NCBI RefSeq assembly: GCF_030678915.1
Contig: NZ_JAUUTZ010000001.1
Span: 248,001 to 312,000 of the forward strand
Direction of reading: 5' to 3'
DNA: 64,000 nucleotides
Source of the DNA: Paracoccus wurundjeri
GTDB lineage: Bacteria; Pseudomonadota; Alphaproteobacteria; Rhodobacterales; Rhodobacteraceae
The notes beneath the pieces are model-generated. The model ran no database searches and was not told the DNA's origin. It saw nothing but the letters and a program-made list of their open reading frames with translations. Position numbers and translations under genes: made by a program. This document shows, piece by piece, positions 45,825 to 53,202 of the stretch. The number at the start of each line of letters is the position of its first letter. Position 1 is the first letter of the stretch.

Positions 45825-47336
45825 TTGTCAGCCAAATCTACTCCTCCTTCGCCGCCGGTCGGGCAATTGCCGCCTGCCAGTGGCGGGAGGGCGCATTTCC
45901 TCACGCTTTTCTCGGCGATCATGCTGCCGATGTTTCTTGCGATCGTCGATCAGACCATCGTCGCGGCTGCCTTGCCCGCAATCGCGGCGTCCCTTGGCGA
46001 TGTCGAGCTGGTCTCGTGGGTGGTGGTGGCCTATCTGGTCACCACCACGATTGCCGCGCCGGTTTATGGGCGTCTTGGCGATTTGCTTGGGCGGCGGAAT
46101 CTGATGTTCGTTGCCTTGGCCATCGTGATCGTCGCATCGATCCTGTGCGCGATCTCGACCAGCACGGTTTTCCTGATCTGCGCGCGCGCGCTTCAGGGAT
46201 TCGGGGGCGGCGGGCTTATGACATTGTCGCAGGCATTGATCGGCGAAAGTCTGGCGCCGCGCGACCGGGCGCGGTATCAGGGCTATCTGGCCGCGGTTGC
46301 CGTGACCTCCAGCGCCTTCGGCCCCGTCGTCGGCGGGTTCATGACCGAGCATTTTGGCTGGCGGTCGATTTTCCTGATGAATATTCCGCTTGGTCTGCTG
46401 GCGGCGATGCTGACATTGCGCTTGCCGTCACGGAGCGGATCGGGTGAGCGGATCCGCTTCGATTTTCCGGGCCTTGCGCTATTCGCGACCTTTGTCGTCT
46501 CGGCCTTGGTGATGCTTCAGCAGATCCAGCGCTTCGAACTCGGTTCTGTTCCCGTCATCATCGTCCTATCACTGGCCGGCATAGCCGCGATCGTGCTGCT
46601 GATCTGGCGCGAGAAGCGCGCGCCGGATCCGTTACTGCCGCTTCCGCTATTCCGCAATCCCACAATCTGGCGAAGCGACGCATTGGCGGCCTGCCACGGC
46701 GCCATGCTTGTTTCGCTGATGACATTCGTGCCGATCTATCTGCGTGTGGTTCACGGAGCTTCTCCCGCCGAGATCGGCCTGATGGTCCTGCCGATGACGG
46801 CGGCTATCGGTCTGGGCTCTCTGGTGACTGGTCGCATCGTCAGCCGGACCGGCCGTACCGCGATCTTTCCCTCGGGCGGGTTGGCGGTCGTGGTGCTGGT
46901 CCTGATCACCCTGGCGATCATCCTGCCATGGCTGAGCGCGCATGAATTTTCCTGGTTGCTGGGTTTCGGCGCGATCTTCATGGGTACGGTAATGGGGGTG
47001 GTGCAACTGACGGTGCAGGTAGCCGCAGGCAGCAGCAGGTTGGGCATCGCGGCCGCGACGGTGCAATTTTCCCGCTCGCTTGGGGCGGCGCTTGGAACGG
47101 CCATTGTCGGGACGGTGCTTTTCGGAATGCTGGCCATCGGGGATGCCGAAACCGCGCGGCTGTTCGGAACCATTCTTCAGGAAGGCCCGGATGTTCTCGC
47201 GTCATTGCCGGACGCGCAGCGAAGGATTGCGCAGGCCGAGATATCCGATGCTTTCCGTGCGGCGTTTCTGGTGATCACCAGCTTTGCTGCCGGCGGATTG
47301 TGGCTTGCCTGCTCGATGCCGCTGCGGCGCGTGTAG
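45825..47336 (+). CDS. MFS transporter, DHA2 (drug:H+ antiporter) type
   Basis: This 503-residue inner-membrane transporter has the DHA2 signature LAIVDQTIVAAALPAIAASLG in the first helix and motif A YGRLGDLLGRRNLM between helices 2 and 3. Motif C-like GPVVGGFMTEHFGWRSIFLMNIPLG marks the antiporter class. Fourteen membrane helices are expected. It may export drugs or other amphiphiles; the substrate is unknown. The start is TTG at 45825, with no ATG in frame upstream and a weak ribosome-binding site, so the N-terminus is uncertain. Confidence 0.85.
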   Translation: MSAKSTPPSPPVGQLPPASGGRAHFLTLFSAIMLPMFLAIVDQTIVAAALPAIAASLGDVELVSWVVVAYLVTTTIAAPVYGRLGDLLGRRNLMFVALAIVIVASILCAISTSTVFLICARALQGFGGGGLMTLSQALIGESLAPRDRARYQGYLAAVAVTSSAFGPVVGGFMTEHFGWRSIFLMNIPLGLLAAMLTLRLPSRSGSGERIRFDFPGLALFATFVVSALVMLQQIQRFELGSVPVIIVLSLAGIAAIVLLIWREKRAPDPLLPLPLFRNPTIWRSDALAACHGAMLVSLMTFVPIYLRVVHGASPAEIGLMVLPMTAAIGLGSLVTGRIVSRTGRTAIFPSGGLAVVVLVLITLAIILPWLSAHEFSWLLGFGAIFMGTVMGVVQLTVQVAAGSSRLGIAAATVQFSRSLGAALGTAIVGTVLFGMLAIGDAETARLFGTILQEGPDVLASLPDAQRRIAQAEISDAFRAAFLVITSFAAGGLWLACSMPLRRV

Positions 47337-47417
47337 ATTTCCCCGCGCGAGGGTGTGTTTGCAAAGTTTCGTGAATGGCGCCTGCGCGACAAGCGGCATC
47401 TTGACGCGGAACGCCGT

Positions 47418-48452
47418 ATGGGGAAAAGCAGCAATATGGGATTGCAGATCGATATTCAGGCCATTGTGGCCAACTGGCAGGCTTTGGCGGCCAAGGCTCC
47501 TGCGGCGCGCGCCGCCGCTGTCGTCAAGGCAGATGGCTATGGTCTGGGCGCGGCGAAAATCGTCCCCGCCCTGTACGCGGCGGGGGCGCGCGACTTTTTC
47601 GTGGCGCTGGCGCGGGAAGGGCAGGCGATCCGCCCGCATCTGCCTGCAGATGCCCGGATCAATGTCCTGTCCGGGCATATGGAAGGCGCCGATCTGACCG
47701 GGCTTGTGCCGGTCATCAACAGTCCTGAACAATTCTTCCGGGATCGCGCCATGCGCCCCGGCAAACCCTTTGCGATCCAACTGGACAGCGGCATGAACCG
47801 GCTGGGAATGGAGCCCGCCGAATGGTCATCGCTTCGCGACGAGGCGCTGGCTGCCGGTCCCGCCTTCATCATGTCGCATCTGGCCTGCGCCGATGAGCCG
47901 GAACATCCGGCCAATGCCATGCAGCTTGCCGCATTCCGCGAGATGACCGAAGGGGTCGATCTGCCTCTGTCCCTGGCGGCGACCGGGGGAATCCTGTTGG
48001 GGAAGGATTATCATTTCGATCTGGTCCGGCCTGGGGTCGGGCTTTACGGCGGGATGCCTTTCGCCGATGCCCTGCCAGTGGTGCGCCTGTCGCTGCCGGT
48101 TATTCAGACCCGGTTCGTAGAGCCCGGTGAAATTGTAGGCTATGGCGCGACATGGAGCGCGGACGCGCCGCGCCGCATCGCAACGGTCGCGGCCGGTTAT
48201 GCCGACGGAATCCTGCGGATATTGTCGGGCAGTGGTGCCAGTCTTTATGCGGATGGCGTAGCCTGTCCCATCGTCGGGCGCGTCTCGATGGACCTCGTCA
48301 CCGCCGATGTCACGCATCTGCGGCAGGTGCCCGCCGAACTGGATCTGATTTGCCCGGAACAACCCATCGATGCCGTTGCCGACCGGGCCGGAACCATCGG
48401 CTATGAAATCCTGACCTCGCTCGGGCATCGTTACGAGCGCAGCTATCTTTAG
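47418..48452 (+). CDS. alr: Alanine racemase
   Basis: This PLP enzyme of about 340 residues makes D-alanine for peptidoglycan. The PLP lysine lies in AAVVKADGYGLGAAK, and the second catalytic residue, Tyr, in EIVGYGATWSAD. The motif RPGVGLYGG and the C-terminal DLICPEQPIDAVADRAGTIGYEILTSLG complete the fold. The start is uncertain: ATG 47418 and ATG 47436 are both possible, the second giving the family-like MGLQIDIQAIVANW. A GTG-started version 21 codons longer is less likely. Confidence 0.93.
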   Translation: MGKSSNMGLQIDIQAIVANWQALAAKAPAARAAAVVKADGYGLGAAKIVPALYAAGARDFFVALAREGQAIRPHLPADARINVLSGHMEGADLTGLVPVINSPEQFFRDRAMRPGKPFAIQLDSGMNRLGMEPAEWSSLRDEALAAGPAFIMSHLACADEPEHPANAMQLAAFREMTEGVDLPLSLAATGGILLGKDYHFDLVRPGVGLYGGMPFADALPVVRLSLPVIQTRFVEPGEIVGYGATWSADAPRRIATVAAGYADGILRILSGSGASLYADGVACPIVGRVSMDLVTADVTHLRQVPAELDLICPEQPIDAVADRAGTIGYEILTSLGHRYERSYL

Positions 48453-48582
48453 GAATCTCTGCCGGTTTGTACCGCATCGACAGGGTTCTGTCATGCTCTT
48501 GCCACAGAAATTTGCAGCATGGCCTTGTGCGAATCCCCTTGGATCGCCACCATAAGAACATGATTTCGAGCAGGAGAGAAAT

Positions 48583-49659
48583 TTGGGTCTGACTCCCACG
48601 TCACAACTTGCGACACCATCCAGCGAAACTCTGCTGGAATTTCCAGACAACCGGCTGTTGATCGATCTGTGCGGCGCCAATGACCGCCACCTCGCCCGCA
48701 TCGAAGAGGCGTTGGGCGTTCATATCCTGCGGCGCGGCAATCAGCTTGCCGTAGTCGGCAAACCCGAGATACAGCACGAGGCGGCGCAATTGCTGCAAGG
48801 GCTTTATGCCCGGCTGGAACAGGGCAAACCCGTCGAGTTGCCCGAGATAGAAGCCGCTCTGCGCATGGGCACGGACAGCGCGACCGAGATCACGCCCGAC
48901 GAGCAGCTTGAGATGTTTTCCTCGGGCAATTACGAATTGCGTACCCGCAAGAAATCCGTCGAACCGCGGACCGATGCGCAAAAGGCATATGTCCGCTCGT
49001 TATTCGAGAACGCGCTGGCCTTCGGCATCGGTCCTGCGGGTACCGGCAAAACCTATCTGGCGGTCGCCGTTGGCGTGACCATGCTGATCGGCGGGCAGGT
49101 GGATCGGATCGTCCTGTCGCGGCCCGCCGTCGAGGCAGGAGAGCGTCTGGGCTTTCTTCCCGGCGACATGAAGGAGAAGGTCGATCCTTACATGCAGCCG
49201 CTTTACGATGCCCTGAACGATTTCCTGCCCGGCAAGCAGTTGCAGAAGCTGATGGAGGAAAAGCGGATCGAGATCGCGCCTCTGGCGTTCATGCGCGGGC
49301 GGACGCTGGCCAACAGTTTCGTTGTGCTGGATGAGGCGCAGAACGCCTCGACCATGCAGATGAAGATGTTCCTGACGCGGCTGGGCGAAGGATCGCGCAT
49401 GGTCGTCACCGGCGACCGCACGCAGATCGATCTGCCGCGCGGCGTGCAATCCGGCCTCAGCGACGCCGAACGGATATTGGCGGGCGTCAAGGGAATCAGC
49501 TTCAGCTATTTCACCGCCAAGGACGTGGTACGCCACCCGCTTGTCGCGCGCATCATCGAGGCGTATGATGCAGAAGCCGAAGCGGCATTGGCGCGCGGCG
49601 ACAAGGAAGAGGTCCGGGGCGGCTATGTCCCTCGCCGGGCAGCAAGGAAAGATGCCTGA
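48583..49659 (+). CDS. phoH: PhoH family protein (PhoH-like ATPase)
   Basis: This 358-residue cytoplasmic ATPase has a KH-like N-terminal region (HLARIEEALGVHILRRGNQLAV). The PhoH P-loop is FGIGPAGTGKTYLAVAVG (about 145-162), and Walker B SFVVLDEAQNASTMQ. The phoH-ybeY pairing, conserved widely, links it to RNA or ribosome maintenance. The start is TTG behind GGAGAGAAAT; no ATG fits. It overlaps ybeY by 8 nt. Confidence 0.93.
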   Translation: MGLTPTSQLATPSSETLLEFPDNRLLIDLCGANDRHLARIEEALGVHILRRGNQLAVVGKPEIQHEAAQLLQGLYARLEQGKPVELPEIEAALRMGTDSATEITPDEQLEMFSSGNYELRTRKKSVEPRTDAQKAYVRSLFENALAFGIGPAGTGKTYLAVAVGVTMLIGGQVDRIVLSRPAVEAGERLGFLPGDMKEKVDPYMQPLYDALNDFLPGKQLQKLMEEKRIEIAPLAFMRGRTLANSFVVLDEAQNASTMQMKMFLTRLGEGSRMVVTGDRTQIDLPRGVQSGLSDAERILAGVKGISFSYFTAKDVVRHPLVARIIEAYDAEAEAALARGDKEEVRGGYVPRRAARKDA

Positions 49660-50149
49660 CGAGATATCCTCTGATACCGTCATAGAAGACGAGCGATGGA
49701 AGGCCGCGGAGCTTGACGCTCTGGCGGCCCGCGCCATCGGGGCGGTCTTGGAATGGCACGGGATCGGCGGCGAGGCCGTGGTGCTGGGCTGCGATGACGC
49801 CCGGATCGCGCTACTGAACGCCGATTTCCGTGGCAAGCCGCGCCCCACCAATGTCCTGTCATGGCCCTCGGTCGAGCATGTTCCCCATGAACCCGGCATT
49901 CCTCCGGCGCTGCCGGATGTCGGTGAACTGGGGGATATCGCTATCGCCTATGACACCTGCGTCGCCGAAGCCCACGCGCAGGGCAAGCCCTTCGACGATC
50001 ACGTCACGCATCTGCTGGTTCACGCGACCCTGCATCTGCTGGGCTATGATCACGAAAACGATCCGGACGCAGAAACCATGGAGCGGACTGAGCGTTCCAT
50101 CCTGAAAAAACTTCGCATTCCCGATCCTTACCAAGAGAAAACCGCATGA
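49652..50149 (+). CDS. ybeY: Endoribonuclease YbeY
   Basis: This 165-residue metal-dependent RNase takes part in 16S rRNA 3'-end maturation and ribosome quality control. The zinc motif H-x3-H-x5-H is intact in HLLVHATLHLLGYDHEND. The core PTNVLSWPSVE and GDIAIAYDTC also fit. The start lies inside the end of phoH behind AGGAAAG, and its stop overlaps the start of corC (ATGA). Confidence 0.95.
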   Translation: MPDEISSDTVIEDERWKAAELDALAARAIGAVLEWHGIGGEAVVLGCDDARIALLNADFRGKPRPTNVLSWPSVEHVPHEPGIPPALPDVGELGDIAIAYDTCVAEAHAQGKPFDDHVTHLLVHATLHLLGYDHENDPDAETMERTERSILKKLRIPDPYQEKTA

Positions 50150-51069
50150 GCTCCGAACCCCGATTATCTGCATCCCATCTTGGCGACGAACCCGCCACGC
50201 CTGCCGATGGCGTTGGCGGAGAAGGCCGCGATCTTCCTGCCTCGCGCGGCTTTTTCGGCCGCTTTTTCGAGGCGTTGACCGGTCATGAAGACGAGCAGGA
50301 AGAACCTGGGGGACAGCAGCTTTCCACTGCGCCCCATGCGCCGGGAATGCTGAACCTGCGCCGGATGCGGGTTGACGATGTGGCGATTCCCAAAGTCGAG
50401 ATCGTTGCCGCGCCGCTGAATATTTCGCTTGAGGATCTGGTCGAGATGTTCCGCGAACACGGAGTTTCGCGCATTCCGGTATTCCGGGGAACCCTGGACA
50501 GTCCGCTTGGCCTGATCCATCTCAAGGATCTGACGCTCAAGCACGGTTTCGGCAAGGGCGGCAAGTTCAGTCTGCGCCCGATGCTGCGCCCGCTGCTTTA
50601 TGTGCCGCCATCCATGCCCATCGGCGTGCTGTTGCAGCAGATGCGGCAGAAACGGATTCACATGGCACTTGTCATCGATGAATATGGCGGAGTCGACGGT
50701 CTGGTGACGATCGAGGATCTGATCGAGCAGGTGATCGGTCAGATCGAGGATGAACATGACGAGGTCGAAGATGGACTTTGGACGGTCGAGAAGCCGGGAC
50801 AATGGCTGATTCAGGCGCGTGCCGAGTTGAACGAGGTCGAGGCGGAAACCGGTCTGCGTCTTGCCAGTGACGACGAGGACGAAGAGATCGACACGCTGGG
50901 CGGGCTGATCTTCATGCTGACCGGACGGGTCCCGCTGCGCGGCGAGGTGATCAGCCATGAATCCGGCGCGGAATTCGAGGTTGTCGAGGCCGATCCCCGC
51001 CGCATCAAACGGGTCCGCCTGAGGCTGCCGGATGCCGGAAATGCAAGGCAGCAGGTCGTTGAAAATTAA
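50146..51069 (+). CDS. corC: CorC/HlyC-family CBS-domain protein
   Basis: This 307-residue cytoplasmic protein has an N-terminal basic or variable part, RRMRVDDVAIPKVEIVAAP, two CBS motifs (about 75-200, including HGVSRIPVFRGTLDSPLGLIHLKDL and HMALVIDEYGGVDGLVTIEDLIEQVIG) and a C-terminal CorC_HlyC transporter-associated domain (WLIQARAELNEVEAE onwards). The family is linked to Mg/Co efflux or membrane stress. It follows ybeY as in most proteobacteria, but the lnt gene that usually comes next is absent; the dispersed repeat and an opposite-strand gene follow. Confidence 0.9.
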   Translation: MSSEPRLSASHLGDEPATPADGVGGEGRDLPASRGFFGRFFEALTGHEDEQEEPGGQQLSTAPHAPGMLNLRRMRVDDVAIPKVEIVAAPLNISLEDLVEMFREHGVSRIPVFRGTLDSPLGLIHLKDLTLKHGFGKGGKFSLRPMLRPLLYVPPSMPIGVLLQQMRQKRIHMALVIDEYGGVDGLVTIEDLIEQVIGQIEDEHDEVEDGLWTVEKPGQWLIQARAELNEVEAETGLRLASDDEDEEIDTLGGLIFMLTGRVPLRGEVISHESGAEFEVVEADPRRIKRVRLRLPDAGNARQQVVEN

Positions 51070-51185
51070 GATCGTCCACCCTGCCCGCGGCGATTTCCGG
51101 GCCGGATTTCATCTTTCTGACAGATTCAGTTAACAGTTTGACAGGAAAGGACACAGGCATCTGCCGCGCGAAGCCGGAAGCATCG

Positions 51186-51256
51186 CCCCTCCTTTCTTCT
51201 TCATTCAAATATCCCGGGGTGCAGGGGGCTGGTCCCCCGCCGTCGCGGGACGTAAA
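51186..51256 (-). repeat. Dispersed repeat, copy 2 (inverted relative to copy 1)
   Basis: Read on the minus strand the order is ACGTCCCGCGACG, a hairpin GGGGGACCAGCCCCC, ACCCCGGGATATTTG, AAGAAGAA and AGGAGGGG, matching copy 1 at 24653-24731 block for block with several substitutions. It lies after corC, before a convergent gene. Confidence 0.75.
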
Positions 51257-51289
51257 ATGCGAGCATCCCTGTTCAGCCGTGGTATGTTT

Positions 51290-52243
51290 TTAACTGGTCC
51301 CTGCGCTCAGGAACTGTATCAGGGCGGCTTCCAGAACCCGGTCGCGCAGATCCGGCGCTTCCATCAGCACCTCGTGCCGGCAGTTCTCGAATTCCAGCAG
51401 CCTCGCCCCATCCCAACGGCCCGCACGGTCGCGGATCGCACGCGGAGACACGACCTTTTCGCAATCGCCCAGCGTAATCGTCACCGGCAGATCGGGCGAG
51501 GGCAGGGCGGCCAGCCGGTCGCATTCCCTGATTGCTTCCCTGAGCCAGTGCAGGGTCGCGCCGCCAATGGTCAGTTCCGGCCATGAGGCCGCTTCATGCA
51601 AAAGCCGGGTCCATTCATCGAGATCGCTGGTCAGCACATTTCCGCCGAATGCCTCATCGACGAAATAGGTGGTTTCGCCACCTGTGCCGGGCACCATCTT
51701 TTCACCGAAACCCAGCCTGTCGCCCACCACCGCGAGGGCCTGAACGATCGGGCGGGGGAAGCCGTTCCGCTCCAGCCCCCACATCGGCGCGGAAAAGACC
51801 GCGCTTGCCACAGGTAATTCATCGAACAGCGCCGACAACCCGATACAGCCGCCCATCGAATGGCCCAGCAAATGCCAGGGCTTCGGAAGATCGACGGCAG
51901 AGGCGGCCACGACCATCTCAAGCACGTCACGCTGATAATCCGCGAATGCACCGATATGACCCCGCCGGGGATCTTCGATCAGCCGGTCGGACATGCCCTG
52001 GCCACGCCAATCGATCGCAAGGACCTCGTAACCGGTATCGGTCAGTCTGCGGGCGACGGAGGCATATTTTTCCAGATATTCGGTCCGGCCGGGAAACAGC
52101 AGGACTCCTCCCACGGGTTCGACCGTCTCGCAGCGCCAAAGCGCCAATCGCAGACGGATGTCATCCTCGGTCCGGACCCAGAAAGCCGAGCCGGGTTTCA
52201 GCGGATCACGCGGAAGCTGGTGAAAGGGGGCCTGTTCGATCAT
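51290..52243 (-). CDS. Alpha/beta hydrolase, lysophospholipase (PldB-like)
   Basis: This 317-residue serine hydrolase of the monoacylglycerol lipase/lysophospholipase L2 group has the nucleophile elbow LLGHSMGGCIG (Ser about residue 108), the strand GGVLLFPGRTEYLEKYASVARRLTDTGYEV and AIDWRGQGMSDR. The late NCRHEVLMEAPDLRD supplies the catalytic histidine. No signal peptide is present. It lies convergent to corC across the repeat element. An SCP2 gene is just upstream on the same strand. Confidence 0.88.
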   Translation of the reverse strand: MIEQAPFHQLPRDPLKPGSAFWVRTEDDIRLRLALWRCETVEPVGGVLLFPGRTEYLEKYASVARRLTDTGYEVLAIDWRGQGMSDRLIEDPRRGHIGAFADYQRDVLEMVVAASAVDLPKPWHLLGHSMGGCIGLSALFDELPVASAVFSAPMWGLERNGFPRPIVQALAVVGDRLGFGEKMVPGTGGETTYFVDEAFGGNVLTSDLDEWTRLLHEAASWPELTIGGATLHWLREAIRECDRLAALPSPDLPVTITLGDCEKVVSPRAIRDRAGRWDGARLLEFENCRHEVLMEAPDLRDRVLEAALIQFLSAGTS

Positions 52244-52270
52244 CGGGGCATACTCGGATAAATTTCCGGT

Positions 52271-52555
52271 TCAGGTCAGTGCCTGACCCAGTTGCATCGC
52301 TACGCTCATGTCGCCATCCAGCGAGAGCTTGCCGCTCATATAGGCGGTCATCGGATTGACGCTGCCATCCAGGATACCCTCGAAGGTCTCGCGGCTGGCG
52401 GTCAGCGTGACCTCGGCGTCTTCGTCGCCCGCGCGCACGCCGCTTTCGTCGATCATGATCGATCCTTCATCCTCGATCACGAATTTGGCGGTAGAGGAAA
52501 AGCTGCCGACCTTTTCCTGAAGCTTTTCGACGGCGGCATTCACGATGTCACTCAT
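52271..52555 (-). CDS. SCP2 sterol/lipid-binding domain protein
   Basis: This 94-residue single-domain SCP2-like protein has VGSFSSTAKFVIEDEGSIMID in the first half and the family's YMSGKLSLDGDMSVAMQLGQAL at the end, which lines the lipid cavity. It probably binds fatty acyl or CoA lipids in the cytoplasm. It is followed 27 nt later by the lysophospholipase-like gene on the same strand, which suggests a shared lipid-handling role. It is divergent to the TPR gene across about 60 bp. Confidence 0.88.
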   Translation of the reverse strand: MSDIVNAAVEKLQEKVGSFSSTAKFVIEDEGSIMIDESGVRAGDEDAEVTLTASRETFEGILDGSVNPMTAYMSGKLSLDGDMSVAMQLGQALT

Positions 52556-52616
52556 TTGATTGCGTCTCCTTGCGCTAACTCTGGTGCCCGACGGGCGGTA
52601 AGGTTACATTCGCGCT

Positions 52617-53198
52617 ATGCGCCCGATCCGAAATTTTTACCACCTTATCGTTACGGCAGGCATTCGTGCAATTGTCACCTGCGTGATCGTGATCTGCGCA
52701 GCGCAGATTGCCATGGCACAGGATCCGGATATGGATGACCTTTTTGCCAAACTGGCGCAACCCGGTAACGAGGCATGGCGAATCACCGAAGCCGATATCC
52801 TGCGCGAATGGTCGAAATCCGGCTCTGCGTCAGTGGATCTGCTGCTGAAACGCGGTGAAGACGCATTGGATACGGGCGATCTTGATGCGGCGATCGGGCA
52901 TCTGACCGCATTGACCGATCATGCCCCGGATTTCGCTGCGGGCTGGCAATTGCGGGGAACGGCCTATGCCGCGGCGGGCTATTTCGGCCCTGCCATCGCC
53001 GATCTGGGCCGGGCGCTGGAGCTGGAACCGCGGCAGTTCGCCGCTCTTACCCAGCTGGGCGCGATTTTCGAAGAGATGGAAAGGACCGAAAACGCATTGA
53101 CGGCCTATCGTGAAAGCCTGAAAATCCACCCGCATCAGCAAGAGGCCATAGATGCGGTGGCCCGGCTGGAAAAAGAACAGACCGGCACCGATATCTGA
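52617..53198 (+). CDS. Exported TPR-repeat protein
   Basis: This 193-residue protein has an N-terminal signal peptide with AAQIAMAQ at the likely cleavage site (about residue 35). At least three tetratricopeptide repeats follow from residue ~75 to 185 (VDLLLKRGEDALDTGDLDAAIGHL, AAGWQLRGTAYAAAGYFGPAI, FAALTQLGAIFEEMERTENAL). It is probably a periplasmic scaffold. It ends 4 nt before the helicase start region. Confidence 0.85.
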   Translation: MRPIRNFYHLIVTAGIRAIVTCVIVICAAQIAMAQDPDMDDLFAKLAQPGNEAWRITEADILREWSKSGSASVDLLLKRGEDALDTGDLDAAIGHLTALTDHAPDFAAGWQLRGTAYAAAGYFGPAIADLGRALELEPRQFAALTQLGAIFEEMERTENALTAYRESLKIHPHQQEAIDAVARLEKEQTGTDI

Positions 53199-53202
53199 CC
53201 CC

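Noticed and set aside
47358..47365. TTTGCAAA before alr as a PccR-type site
   Set aside because: It is a single copy without a second half-site at the reported spacing, and alr has no link to propionyl-CoA.
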